Position numbers and translations under genes: made by a program. The notes under the pieces are model-generated. The model saw nothing but the letters and a program-made list of their open reading frames with translations, was not told where the DNA came from and searched no databases. 48,236 bases of DNA, taken from NCBI GenBank assembly GCA_027858295.1, contig JAQICZ010000030.1, forward strand, positions 1-48,236, written 5' to 3'. Of this stretch, positions 32,563 through 43,800 are shown in pieces; the first letter of the stretch is position 1; every line of letters starts with the position of its first letter. This stretch comes from Nanobdellota archaeon. Its GTDB lineage: Archaea; Nanobdellota; Nanobdellia; Pacearchaeales; GW2011-AR1.

Positions 32563-34350
32563 TCAATACAACTGTGGCAACTCTTCATCAACAACCTTAG
32601 ACTTAACATCCTTACCAGAAGAATTTTTATTATTGGATTGGTTAGAATCTTCAGCGTTTTTTGTTTCAAGATCAGCAGCTCTATTGACATACCAACGATA
32701 AGTCAAATACATAAGAACTAAAAGAATCATAATCAAAAGTATCCAAGAGTAAAAAGATAATCTTTCAATTGTAAAAACATCATAACTTGTTGCATTAATA
32801 TTTTGATACCTAACTGTTGCATAGAATATATAATCACCAATAGGCAAATCCTTTGGAGAATCTAAAAAGAAAATATTAGAATAAGTCTTATTAATAGCGA
32901 ACTGTTCTTCTTTAGAGACTTTATCGTTCTTCTGAAAATCCATTATCTTGTATTCAAGACTAACATCAAAATTTTCCAAATCTCCCATATTAATCAAACT
33001 TACATTTGCCCGAACTCTTCCTCCGGGGTTAACATATCTTTTCAGAACTTCCGTACGGATATCAAACAGGGCAGCTCTATCCTTTAAATTCAAAATCAGA
33101 TTACTCTCACGAAAAACTCCACCAACACTTGAACGATATTTTAACGTTCCTAAATAAATATTAGCTGGTTGAAGATTTGAGAAATAAATATCAATCCTCA
33201 CAGTCTTTTTTTCACCAGGATCTAAATAGATAGATCTCTCAGCAGGAAACACAAACTCAGTTACCCCCTCAACCTCTAAAGCAACACCAATAGAAGCAGT
33301 CCCATTATTTTCTATAGTAACAGTTTTTCTAACATAAGTACCTTTGTCAATACTAGCTTCAATCAAAGTTGGTGTAACAAAAAAATCCACAATTGAACCA
33401 TCAGGTAGTGTAGCAACTGTATCTGTCGGTGTATCTGTAGAGCCACCACCACCACCACCACCGCCGCCAGTAGAAGGTGACTCTGCTGGGCAATCAGCTA
33501 AACAATTGCTAGAAGTTTCACCACCATTACAATCCCCATCACCGCAAACAGCAGGACAATCAGCCAAACAATTATCAGGACTCTCAGCACCCTCACAAAC
33601 GGCATCCCCACAAATAGTATCACAATCTGCTGAACAACTAGCATAAGTTTCATTCCCAGTACAGTAGGTATCACCACAGACCGAAGGACAGTCCGATAAA
33701 CAAGAGCCAGCATTCTCAGTACCTTCACAAACATCATCACCACAAATAGTATTACAATCCAAAGGACAATCTCCAAAAGTTTCATTATTGTTACACACCA
33801 AATCCCCACAATAAGGCATAGACTCATTCTGACGCACATAATAAGGTCCATCAAAAGAACTAGTTGTCCCAACAAAAATATCGCCTGAATAGCTAATTAA
33901 ATTACAATCAGAACATTCAATACCTTTCTTATACAACACAGGATTAGGAAAAATAATATTAAAAAAAGTCAAAGTTGCCTTTTTATTAATTCCAGCTAAG
34001 TTATATGTGTCAACATATATTAGATTATCACTAATATTAACATCCGTATCAAAATCAACAATCCAATTATCTCCAGCCATAGTTAGTACATCCAAAGCTT
34101 CACTAAATTCAACCTTACCGAATCCAATCTTTTCTAAAACAACATTTGACAAATTGCCCAATGCAGATTCATTAAAGGTATTAAAATCAGTAGTAGTACC
34201 ATTAAAAGTCAAATACTTCGCTATAAAAATTTCAATCTTAACTTCAGATGGGGAAGCCATTTCAGAAACTGCAAAAATAAAGCCTAAGCTAAGAAGCATT
34301 ATTCCAATAAATAAATAAATCTTACCCCTAACATTCCTCATAAAAATCAT
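32563..34350 (-). CDS. Membrane-anchored surface protein with CGDxxC repeats
   Basis: 595 residues. Signal segment at about 11-28, extracellular part rich in NxS/T sites, then five units of CGDxxCxGxExxxxCxxDC at about 177-290, a Ser/Gly linker with nine Gly (about 292-302), immunoglobulin-like beta domains (TVTIENNGTASIGVALEVEG; LINMGDLENFDVSLEYKI), one membrane helix at about 530-553 and a short charged cytoplasmic tail. The protein is anchored and presents Cys-rich repeats outside. A TATA-like TTTTTAAT at 34363-34370 fits the in-frame ATG at 34341 slightly better than 34350. First reading unit of the surface block downstream. Confidence 0.85.
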   Translation of the reverse strand: MIFMRNVRGKIYLFIGIMLLSLGFIFAVSEMASPSEVKIEIFIAKYLTFNGTTTDFNTFNESALGNLSNVVLEKIGFGKVEFSEALDVLTMAGDNWIVDFDTDVNISDNLIYVDTYNLAGINKKATLTFFNIIFPNPVLYKKGIECSDCNLISYSGDIFVGTTSSFDGPYYVRQNESMPYCGDLVCNNNETFGDCPLDCNTICGDDVCEGTENAGSCLSDCPSVCGDTYCTGNETYASCSADCDTICGDAVCEGAESPDNCLADCPAVCGDGDCNGGETSSNCLADCPAESPSTGGGGGGGGGSTDTPTDTVATLPDGSIVDFFVTPTLIEASIDKGTYVRKTVTIENNGTASIGVALEVEGVTEFVFPAERSIYLDPGEKKTVRIDIYFSNLQPANIYLGTLKYRSSVGGVFRESNLILNLKDRAALFDIRTEVLKRYVNPGGRVRANVSLINMGDLENFDVSLEYKIMDFQKNDKVSKEEQFAINKTYSNIFFLDSPKDLPIGDYIFYATVRYQNINATSYDVFTIERLSFYSWILLIMILLVLMYLTYRWYVNRAADLETKNAEDSNQSNNKNSSGKDVKSKVVDEELPQLY

Positions 34351-34487
34351 AAGTAACTTGTCTTTTTAATGTCTTCTCTTTATAGTTAATTATAAGAATA
34401 AAAGTTTCAAACTTTTACATAAATAGAGATGCTGAAATAGTCAGATTTTACCATTTCAGAAATATCTACTCAGGTTTTCAATATAAC

Positions 34488-35072
34488 TTAACAACCAAGT
34501 CCAGACCCGATTGCCTTAAAATAAATCGAATTATAATACGTCCCCGTCGCTTGTCCTGCAGGAATATCAAGCCAGAACCTAACATAACCATTTTGCCCAC
34601 GAGGAATACCATTTAGAGCTTTAGTATAAGTCAGATTTAACGGGGTTTCATTAACCAAATCAGGATTATTTATATCAGACCCTATCGAAGTTGAGTAAGT
34701 TTCATTAGCAAGCCCAATAACATCAGCACCAATCGTTTCTAAAGCCTTATCAGCCATAATACACAAATCCACATCAATATTTCCATCAGAAGAAACCAAT
34801 AAATAATATTCAGAAGAATTTCCAGTTCCATTATAATTATTAACAGCTGAAATATTCTCGGCTGGCAATACATGAACACTTTCAAATACAATCCCATCAG
34901 TTAAATCAGAACTAAAAGAAACTGCAATCAACTTAAGAACCGTAACATTCGAGGCAGCTGAAAATGTACTAACTGTGTTACCAGTAATAACATTAAAGTT
35001 CTCAAAACCAATGAGAACCAAACAAAAAATAAATATAAAAATTAATAAAAATCTATAAACACGTCTTTCCAT
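34488..35072 (-). CDS. Secreted surface protein, paralog family member 1
   Basis: 194 residues. Membrane segment at about 6-22, then NVITGNTVSTFSA and a beta domain. ADKALETIGADVIGLANETY and GYVRFWLDIPAGQATGTYYNSIYFKA are repeated with changes in the proteins at 35759 and 36466. It ends with Cys (GSGLGC). Looks like a pilin-like or S-layer-associated subunit; the family is unknown to me. Follows 35088 by 15 bp, so it is cotranscribed. Confidence 0.8.
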   Translation of the reverse strand: MERRVYRFLLIFIFIFCLVLIGFENFNVITGNTVSTFSAASNVTVLKLIAVSFSSDLTDGIVFESVHVLPAENISAVNNYNGTGNSSEYYLLVSSDGNIDVDLCIMADKALETIGADVIGLANETYSTSIGSDINNPDLVNETPLNLTYTKALNGIPRGQNGYVRFWLDIPAGQATGTYYNSIYFKAIGSGLGC

Positions 35073-35087
35073 TGTAAAAATAAGAAG

Positions 35088-35711
35088 TTACTTACTCTTT
35101 TTAAGTTTTCTACTCGAAGTCTTTTTCTTTGACTTCTTAGCACCCTTCTTTGAATTCACAATATTCACAACCAACAAAATTCCTGCAATTAATGCAATCA
35201 ATACATACACTGCGCTGTAATTTGTTTTGTGAGGAACACATTGAACTTTAACATTCAAAGGAGCTGAAACAGACATTCGTGTTTCTGACCCACTAGCTTC
35301 ACTTGCTTCAGTCTCAGTCAATTCAATAACTTCAACTTCACCAGAATATTGTACCATATCAACGCCACATTCTTGCTTACACAATAAACTGTTTCCAATC
35401 AAACAATCTTCTTCATAAACTTTAGGTGTCTTAAAACAAAATTCAATTGATAGTGACTCAGTACTAGGAGTATTCTTCGGAATAAACTTAACTTCTGCTT
35501 CGGAAGAAACTAAAAATTCTGTCAACTCTTCAGAAACCTTAACTTGATTATAAGCATCTTCTGGAAAAGGGTTATAGACCTCATATGTCAAACAATCTTT
35601 TGTTTTTTCAGGAACTAAAATACTTTCCTGACCCCATTTAACAGAAACACCAGCAGAAACTAATGGAAAAATTAAACACAATATAAATACAAATGCAATC
35701 ACTCTTTTCAT
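35088..35711 (-). CDS. Secreted protein with C-terminal membrane anchor
   Basis: 207 residues. Signal peptide MKRVIAFVFILCLIFPLVSAG, outer beta domain with six Cys (KDCLTYEVYN, FCFKTPKVYEEDCLIGNSLLCKQECG), membrane helix at about 167-186 (YSAVYVLIALIAGILLVVNI), then a basic tail KKGAKKSKKKTSSRKLKKSK. SD-like GAGGT lies about 10 nt before the ATG. Between two paralogous surface proteins; a membrane partner for them is plausible. Confidence 0.78.
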   Translation of the reverse strand: MKRVIAFVFILCLIFPLVSAGVSVKWGQESILVPEKTKDCLTYEVYNPFPEDAYNQVKVSEELTEFLVSSEAEVKFIPKNTPSTESLSIEFCFKTPKVYEEDCLIGNSLLCKQECGVDMVQYSGEVEVIELTETEASEASGSETRMSVSAPLNVKVQCVPHKTNYSAVYVLIALIAGILLVVNIVNSKKGAKKSKKKTSSRKLKKSK

Positions 35712-35758
35712 CTTTTTTTTACCTCTTTAATTTAATTTACTTTATCTTTTAAAAAAAT

Positions 35759-36340
35759 TTAACAACCAGTTGTAGTTGTAACTCCCTTGAAGGATACAGT
35801 ATTATCATAGAGACCGGATGGTTGAGCCGCTGAGACATCCAACCAAAATCTAAAATAGTTTGTTGAACCTTCAGCAACATCTGTTCCCGCTGAAGCATAA
35901 CCAGTTGTGAAAGAAACTTCATTTGAAATTGCTGGATCTATAGCGTTGGAAGTTGTACCATAAAAATACGATTCGTTAGCTAAAGGAATAACATCACTTT
36001 CTGTATTATTCAAAGCATAATCTGCAAGGATACAAAAATCAACTGGTGTATTACTATCAGTTGAAACATTAATATAATATTGAGAAGCACTTCCTGCGCC
36101 ATCAAAGTTATGAGAAGCATTTTGATTTGCAATAGGCAAATTAGTAATATTCCCAAACTCAATTCCTGCAACTAAAGCAGGACTCGCATCAATTGCTAAA
36201 TATTTTAAAATTGTAACATTAGAAGTTGTAGATGTATCAGTAGCGTGACCAGTCATTAAAGCACTATTAGAAACGAATAAAAAAGCCAAAGATAAAACTA
36301 AAACAGTTACTAGCACACCTCGATATGTTTTCTCATCCAT
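35759..36340 (-). CDS. Secreted surface protein, paralog family member 2
   Basis: 193 residues from ATG 36340. MDEKTYRGVLVTVLVLSLAF gives the membrane segment, then SNSALMTGHATDTST and the same domain as 34488 (ADYALNNTESDVIPLANESY, YFRFWLDVSAAQPSGLYDNTVSFKG), ending TTTGC. The frame is open to ATG 36379, but TTTATAAA at 36362-36369 lies between them, 26 nt before 36340, so the longer version would start upstream of its own promoter. Function unknown. Confidence 0.82.
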   Translation of the reverse strand: MDEKTYRGVLVTVLVLSLAFLFVSNSALMTGHATDTSTTSNVTILKYLAIDASPALVAGIEFGNITNLPIANQNASHNFDGAGSASQYYINVSTDSNTPVDFCILADYALNNTESDVIPLANESYFYGTTSNAIDPAISNEVSFTTGYASAGTDVAEGSTNYFRFWLDVSAAQPSGLYDNTVSFKGVTTTTGC

Positions 36341-36361
36341 AACGAAATTAGCCCAATACTC

Positions 36362-36369
36362 TTTATAAA
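36362..36369 (-). promoter_or_regulatory. TATA box deciding the start of the 35759 gene
   Basis: TTTATAAA centred about 26 nt before ATG 36340. Confidence 0.55.
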
Positions 36370-36465
36370 CATTTTGCAAGATTATCCTTTATTTCAATAA
36401 CCTATCAAAAAAACTAATCAAAAAATTCCAACTTTTCTAAAAACTAATAACTAAAAACTAATAAC

Positions 36466-37629
36466 TCACTCAACCGGCTGTCCATTCCTAACAGCCTTAA
36501 AGCTCAACTGATTAATATATTCACCAGCTGCTTGACTTGATGGAGCGTCCAAATAAAACTTGATATAAATAACAGAGATATCTCCAAGCCCAGAACCAAT
36601 CAAAGAATAATTCGTAGTCATTGCAACTCGCGGTGCCCCCTCAACAGTTGAATCACTTGTACTAACAGCATAAGTTTCATTCCCAAGTCCAAGTACATCA
36701 TCTGCAGCAGTATTCAAATCTCCATCTGCTTTAACATAAACATCAACCAAAGTATTTGTTGCAGATATATTAATATAATAACTAGTAGAAGCATTCAAGT
36801 TATTCCCCTCCGCATCCAAGTCATCAATCGGCAAAGTTACAATATTCCATTTAACATACTGCGATAAATTTGAAGATAATAATATAGCGATAGCTGCTTC
36901 ATTATCAACAGTAAAGTTTGTAGAATTCATTCCCCAATTTCCACTAGTGTCATTACAATAAAATATAATATCATGATAACCAGGTCCAAGCAAAGAATCA
37001 TTATATCCAAAATCCATTGAATTTAATTGATCCATACTAAGATTGCCCGCAAAATCTAAATCATAAAAACAATCAGAACCCGCTTCATTCATTGAAACAT
37101 TATATGTAAAATTCAGTTGACTATAATTCATAGACTCCGGAGAAATAATAAAAACCGCAGGTGCCGTTATATCAATAATTGTCAGATTATTAGAATCAAC
37201 CCAACTAGTATATTCAATCCCATCATAATATCTAACCGAACACATCCAAACATCTCCCAAAGTTAAATTCCCTTGATCTAAAGTTGCATTATACAAAGTT
37301 CCATTTACAATATTTGAATAATTAAAATATAATTGTTCCACAGCACCCTTATACCATTTAACTGAAACATTAATATTGTCACCGTCTGCATCTAAGACAT
37401 CAAAATAACATCTCAAATCCGCAGTCGTTTCATTACGACCATCAACAGAAACTAGAATAGGATTTGGTGCAGTTGGTGCCTCATTCGCTTGAAAAAAGAA
37501 ACCTTCAACAATTTTAGCAGGATTAATAATAATGCCAGTTCCCCCACCAGAATTAATAGAAATAACATCAGCAGATACGAGCCCGGCTAAAAACAAAATC
37601 CCAATTAGAATAATCACTCTCCTATCCAT
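36466..37629 (-). CDS. Secreted surface protein, Ig-like plus paralog domain (member 3)
   Basis: 387 residues. Signal segment MDRRVIILIGILFLAGLVSA, two Ig/cadherin-like domains at about 45-240 (EAPTAPNPILVSVDGRNETT; TAPAVFIISPESMNYSQLNF, with NVSMNEAGSDCFYDL), then at about 245-385 the domain found in 34488 and 35759 (VKADGDLNTAADDVLGLGNE; YIKFYLDAPSSQAAGEYINQ). Many NxS/T sites. Extracellular, no second membrane segment. Its TATA-like TTTAATATTTA at 37652-37662 is about 27 nt from the ATG. Confidence 0.83.
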   Translation of the reverse strand: MDRRVIILIGILFLAGLVSADVISINSGGGTGIIINPAKIVEGFFFQANEAPTAPNPILVSVDGRNETTADLRCYFDVLDADGDNINVSVKWYKGAVEQLYFNYSNIVNGTLYNATLDQGNLTLGDVWMCSVRYYDGIEYTSWVDSNNLTIIDITAPAVFIISPESMNYSQLNFTYNVSMNEAGSDCFYDLDFAGNLSMDQLNSMDFGYNDSLLGPGYHDIIFYCNDTSGNWGMNSTNFTVDNEAAIAILLSSNLSQYVKWNIVTLPIDDLDAEGNNLNASTSYYINISATNTLVDVYVKADGDLNTAADDVLGLGNETYAVSTSDSTVEGAPRVAMTTNYSLIGSGLGDISVIYIKFYLDAPSSQAAGEYINQLSFKAVRNGQPVE

Positions 37630-37683
37630 AGAACAAACAAAGCACCTTTCTTTTAATATTTAACTAACAACACAACAGCAAAA

Positions 37684-37868
37684 ACCGTCAACTATAAACC
37701 GTCAACCGTGTTCCATTTACTGTCAACCGATATGATTTCTGCCTTCCGCCCTAACAAAAACATATGCCAAAAAAACTACCAAAAATTCAAACACCAAGTA
37801 TGCAACCCCTAGCATTACTAACTCAACCTATCCGTGAACCGTAAACCGTTTTCCGTTTCCCGTCAACT
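37684..37868. repeat. Two clusters of ACCGTNAAC repeats between surface genes
   Basis: 37684-37729 and 37832-37868 are made of ACCGTCAAC, AAACCGTCAACCG, CCGTGAACCGTAAACCG and related units, the densest cluster of this family here. The DNA between has no gene. Confidence 0.6.
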
Positions 37869-37870
37869 GC

Positions 37871-40800
37871 TTAAACCGTACAATATGGCCCCTCTTTCCC
37901 AATCGTATAAATATTTCCATTATTCCCAATCTTAAAAACATAAACACCATCAGTCCTCTTCAAATAAAATGAATTATCATCAACATAACTAACCGAACCT
38001 TGTTTCTCATTCAGAGTTCCTTTTGTTTTCATATTACAAAGTGAATCAATATAAAACACTGCATTTCCAGCAGAATCCTTCAAAACAAAAGAACCAGCAG
38101 GCGGCGTCAATGTTCCTTGACTATAAGATTTAGTTCCAGTAACCTCGAAATTCCCCGTTGTCTCAACTTTAAAACATTCAGTCCCAATAGTATTCTTTAA
38201 CAGAAAAGTCTCAACGCCAGTTGGATCAGAAATCGGACCATTAGTCCAAACCCCAGAATAACAAGAACAAGAAGCAGAATTATAATCAGAATCAATCGTT
38301 GCAACATTTGTCAAACTACTACAAGCACCAGCTCCGTTACAAGTATAACCAGTATAATAAGTGTCAACGCTACAGAAGTCAGTTTCAGAGCATAAAGTCG
38401 CCGAGGTAGCACATGTTGTACCAGTTTTATAATTTGTCTCAGAAACTTCTGTTCCGTCTCCAGCGTTATAATCTGAATAAGAAACTCGTCCAGTATCAGT
38501 ACAAGAGACCCCATTAAATCCACGATAATATCTTGCCACAGAACATGCACCAGTAGTACAATCAATAGTGGTATCACAACTACAAGACTGAGCCCCTGTT
38601 CCACAAGTTGAAGCAGATGAAGGATTTACACTATTTCCAGCTTGACAAACATCTCCAACAGTTACACCAGTCAATGCAGAATCAACAGTACAAGCCCCAC
38701 CTGTTCCAACTCCACCATTACAAGTTTTACCATCATAATATTGATATTGATTTGCACAAGTATTCGCAGCTGAACAAGTAAAAGCAGTTCCGTCCCCTGC
38801 AACCCAAGTTGACCCTGTACAATAACTTCCTACATAAGTATCACAAATTGTTCCAGCACTACATTGAGTCGAAGCATCTTGAGCCGTACACAACCAAGAA
38901 CTCAAACTCTGACCAGTGTCATAACCAGCAGTACCAGAATTAGAACATTCTTTCCCAGCAGCAGCACAAAACTCACTAGCTGAATCAATTTCCTTTCTAC
39001 AATTCGCATTTATACAATCACTAGCCTCATCACACGACCCACCATCTGCAAGCTTAGCCTGACAAGTACCATCACATCTTAAACTAATACAATCAGCATC
39101 AGCAGAACAAGCCTGGCCATCCAACTTCTTGCAAAGTCCAGGAGCACCGTTACAATCAAGACCAGAAGAACAATCTCCGCCATCATCTCCACCACTACTA
39201 GTTCCTCTAGGAGCACAACAAGCAGTATCAAAAGTTTTCAAACCAATACAATGACCATTTACATAAGGATCGACACCAGAACTTTGAATAAAATAAAGAC
39301 CAGCATCACAATTAGTCTGACAATCAGGATCACTAGAGTCACCAGTACCACCAATACAATCAGTAGTATCAATCGCCCAAGCAACAATAGGCATACCTGA
39401 TGAACAACCACTATTTACAGGTCCACCAAATTGACCATCTCCACTAGTATAAAGTTCTGATCCAGCAGAACATTGTGTTCCACAAGTAGCAGATCCACAA
39501 TTTGCACCAGAAGCAGCTCGACAAGTTCCTCCCAGACAAACACCACTTCCACAATCAGTTCCCTTAGTACAACCTTCTCCATCATCACGACGGCACTGTC
39601 CACTAACAGAACCAGAAGTCCCTTGACATAAATTACTATAAGAATCATAACAAGCACGAGTATAATCCACATCACTACACATCAAATCTCTGTCACACGC
39701 AACATTATCTCCGACCTTAATACTACAAACATGAGCAACATTACAATAAAATCCATCACCACAGTCTACATCTTCTAAACAATCCGCACCAGCCCACCAT
39801 ACACCATCATAACAAACATTACCAATACCAATCCAATCATCCGCAGTTCCATCATCCCCACAACAAGCTGAATCAGTAGCCGACCAACAACCAGATTCTG
39901 CATTATCACATGTACCTTGTGTTCCAGAAGCATCACATTCACATGATCCAGAAGAAGTATCAGGTTCGACAGTAGCCCCATAAGGTTGATTACAATTTCC
40001 ACCCCCAGCGTCACAAGTTTGATAATCATAATAAGAACCGACAGCCCAACAGACATCAGCAGTAGAACAATAATCAACTCCCTGAGAACAAGTCGTTCCA
40101 GCACCATCGACATTTCCATTCACAGAATTTCCAGACGAAGCATACCAAGTTCCATAGCTCACTCTACCAGTAGCAGTACAAGCTGCACCACTATAACCCT
40201 CATAATATTTTGGTGCAGAACAAGAATTATCATTACAATCAATCGCCAACTGACAATAACAATTTTGAGCACCTGTACCACAAGTTGTTGCTCCAGAAGG
40301 ATTTACAGAAGTTCCACCTTGACAGACATCTCCAACAGTTACAGCAAGAGTTGCGCCAGTTGTTTTACAAGAATATCCAACACCAGAACAAAAACCATCA
40401 GGACCACTTCTGGTATATTGATTTGTACAAGCATCATATGAGACAGAACAATCATTTTGGAAATCTTCATTACTTTCTTGAGAATTATAACCAGTCCCAG
40501 CATTAGCCTCAGCACAAGTTGGCAAAGTTGCACAAACATAAGTTCCCGCAACACAATAGTCTCCAGCTCCACAATCAGCAGAAACAATACATTCACTTCC
40601 ATCATTCCAAATACCATCAATACAAGCACCACCTGTAGTTACCCAATCATCGCCAGTTCCGTCATCACCACAACATTCTGAATTAGTAGAAACCCAACAA
40701 TCAGATTCAGTATCAGTACAAGTACTCTGAGTTCCAGTAACTTCACATTCACAAGATAAAGCTAAAGTATCAGGCTCGACAACTGAACCATAGCCCACAT

Positions 40801-43800
40801 TACAACTACCAGCACCATCACAAGTTTGATCACCATAATAAGAACCAAAAGGAGAACAAATATCAGTCGTAGAACATAAATCAGCAGCTTCTGTACAACT
40901 CGCACCAACATCATAAGTCGTTCCACTTATAGAATTACCAGAGGCAGCATTCCAAACACCGTTTGAAACCCGTCCAGCATCTGTACAAGCAGCTCCACTA
41001 AAACCTCTTAGATATCTAGTAGCTGAACAAGCATTATCAACACAATCAATTCTCTCATCACAGTTACAAGATTGAGCACCTGTTCCACAAGTAAAAGCCG
41101 ACGAAGGATTTACACTATTACCAGAAGAACAAACATCCCCAACAGTTACACCAGTCAAACCAGAATTAGAAGAACAAGCACCAGCTGTTCCAGCTCCCCC
41201 ATTACAAACCTTACCAGTATAATATTGATACTGATTTGCACAACTATTTGTTCCATCACATTCAAACGAAGTTCCGTCGCCAGCAACCCAAGTTGATCCT
41301 GTACAATAATTACCAACATAAGTATCACAAATAGTTCCCGCCGTACATTGAGTTGAAGCATCTTGAGCAGTACATAACCAAGTTCCCAAACTCTGCCCTG
41401 TATCGTATCCAGCAGCCGCGGAATTAGAACATTCTTTTCCAGAAGCAGCACAGAAATAACTAGCCGAATCTATTTCTTTTCTACAATTAGAATTCAAACA
41501 ATCACTATTCTCATCACAAGCAACACCATCGGCTAAAGTTGATTGACAAGTTCCACCATTACAATAATATCCGCCAGGGCAATCCGCATTAACAGAACAA
41601 GTATTCACACAATCTGAAGAAACACAATGATATCCACTTCCAGTAGCACACTGCGCATCAGCAGTACAATCATTCCAAGTTCCAGCATTACAATAATCAT
41701 TATCACCATCAGCATCAGCATCATGGGTTACAAGCCCCGTATTATAACAACCATTTGCATCAACACAATCCGTCGAAGCAGTACAACAAGCATCAGTCCC
41801 ATCTGCAGCTCCATCCATATTAGCATTATAAGCAGAAACATCTCGGTTCTCACTCGCATCATCTCCACAACAAGTTGTACCATCCACTTCTCCACCAATA
41901 TTCCAACGAGTCGAACCAGCGACAGCAGCACATGCCGTAGAATCAGCATCAGCAGCATACCAAGTACCCGTTCGACATTGTTCTAAATCAGCACCATCTC
42001 CACCACCAGTATTTCTTTCAGTTAAAGTATTATAACATCCATAAGTACTATCAATCAAGTAATCATCGACACAGTCAGTACTAGTATCACAACAAGAATT
42101 AGAAGCACCACCATCAACAGCACCAGCTTCAGACCTCCACCAACCAAATAAAACATTATAATAAGTATGACCATTAACAACTTGTTCAAACTCAACAACA
42201 GAGGTACCAGCAGCCCAAGCTCCTAAATCATAAACAATATTTGTTAATGTAATATCATTACCACTAGCAACAGGAGAACCAACTCGAACAACTTGATTAA
42301 CTTTAAAATCAAACTGCCCCGTGTCTTCCGTATCCCTAACATCATATCTTATACAAAAATCAGAAGTAGGACTAACACTCGAAGTAATATAAGCAAAATC
42401 ATTTCCACTAGAGCCTAATCCTCCTGGAATATAAGTTGTTCCTCTTGTTGCAGTAGATGGCGTTTCACAGATATAAGGTCTTGCAGAATTATCCCCATCA
42501 TCACAATAATCATCACCACCACAATCACTATCAGCATCACAACATCCACCACTTCCATCTCGACACTGAGGAACTGTCGCACATTGAGCAGCAGTACAAC
42601 CCGCACAATTCCCTCCACTACAATATAGACCTGTTCCACATTGCGCATCAGTGCTACAATCTAGCCAAGCTCCAGATGAACAATAATCACTATCTCCATC
42701 ATTATCTACGTCGATAGCTACAGAACCAGATGCCACATATTGCCCTGTCACAAGAGTCCCATCATAATTAGAATCATATACACAGGAACCTGAAGGAGTA
42801 CACATGTCAGCGTCATTAGCACCATCACAAATTGCACCACTACTTGTGTCACACGCATTTGAGGTTGCAGAAGTCACACTTACCTGAGCACAAACCCCAC
42901 TCAAACAAACAGCATTCGCATCACAATCAAGATATCCATTATTCATTTGCACTAAACAATTAGCACCAGAACAAGTTCCCGTACATTTTGAACCAGAACA
43001 AACTTCCCCATTTTCTAAAGTTGCCGTAGCAGCAGCAGTTGAACAACAAGTAGCGTCACAAGTTGAATCAGAACAAATACTCGAACATTTTTCATCAGCC
43101 ACAGGACTTTGAGTCCAAGAAGTCGTTTCAGTTGAAATATCAGCACAAGCGTTCCCAGTTCTCTCATCACAATTTGCAGTTCCAGCACCCGTATCAACTT
43201 CACACATAGTAGTTTCTTGATTATCAAAATAAGTGCTATATGTACTATAACAATGATAATCATCAGCCAGACCTAAACCATCATTATCACATTTACCACT
43301 TGTACAATCCGTATCATCAACACAAGTTGCTCCATCTGCTTTATCCGCGACACATGTTGAAACCTCACAATGAGCACTAGCAATACACAACGCATCATTA
43401 TTAGTTGCACAACTTGAGCTACAGACGGTGCCACTACAAATATTCAAAGCACAACTTGTTGGAGACTGAGCAGTACAACTAGAACCGCTACAAGTACTAT
43501 CAGAATATGAACTATATGTTCCATCTCCATCACTAGAACAATAAGTATCAGCACAAGCCGTAAAAGTTGCATCGGCACCACAAGTTCCAGAAGAACAAGT
43601 TTTAGCAGAATACCATCCATCACCACTACAATAATTAGTATTAGAACAAATCAAACCTTCATTAATATTTGAAATAGCGCCCGTAACACACCCACCACTA
43701 GCACCACTACTACAAGTATCAACAGCTTCACTCTTACAATAATTTGTATCGCCACCAACTGATTGCTGAACAGAATCATCACAATCAGTAGCCCCAGTCC

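Noticed and set aside
36341-36379. Longer start for the surface protein at 35759
   Set aside because: The TATA box at 36362-36369 lies inside the extension and is spaced for ATG 36340.
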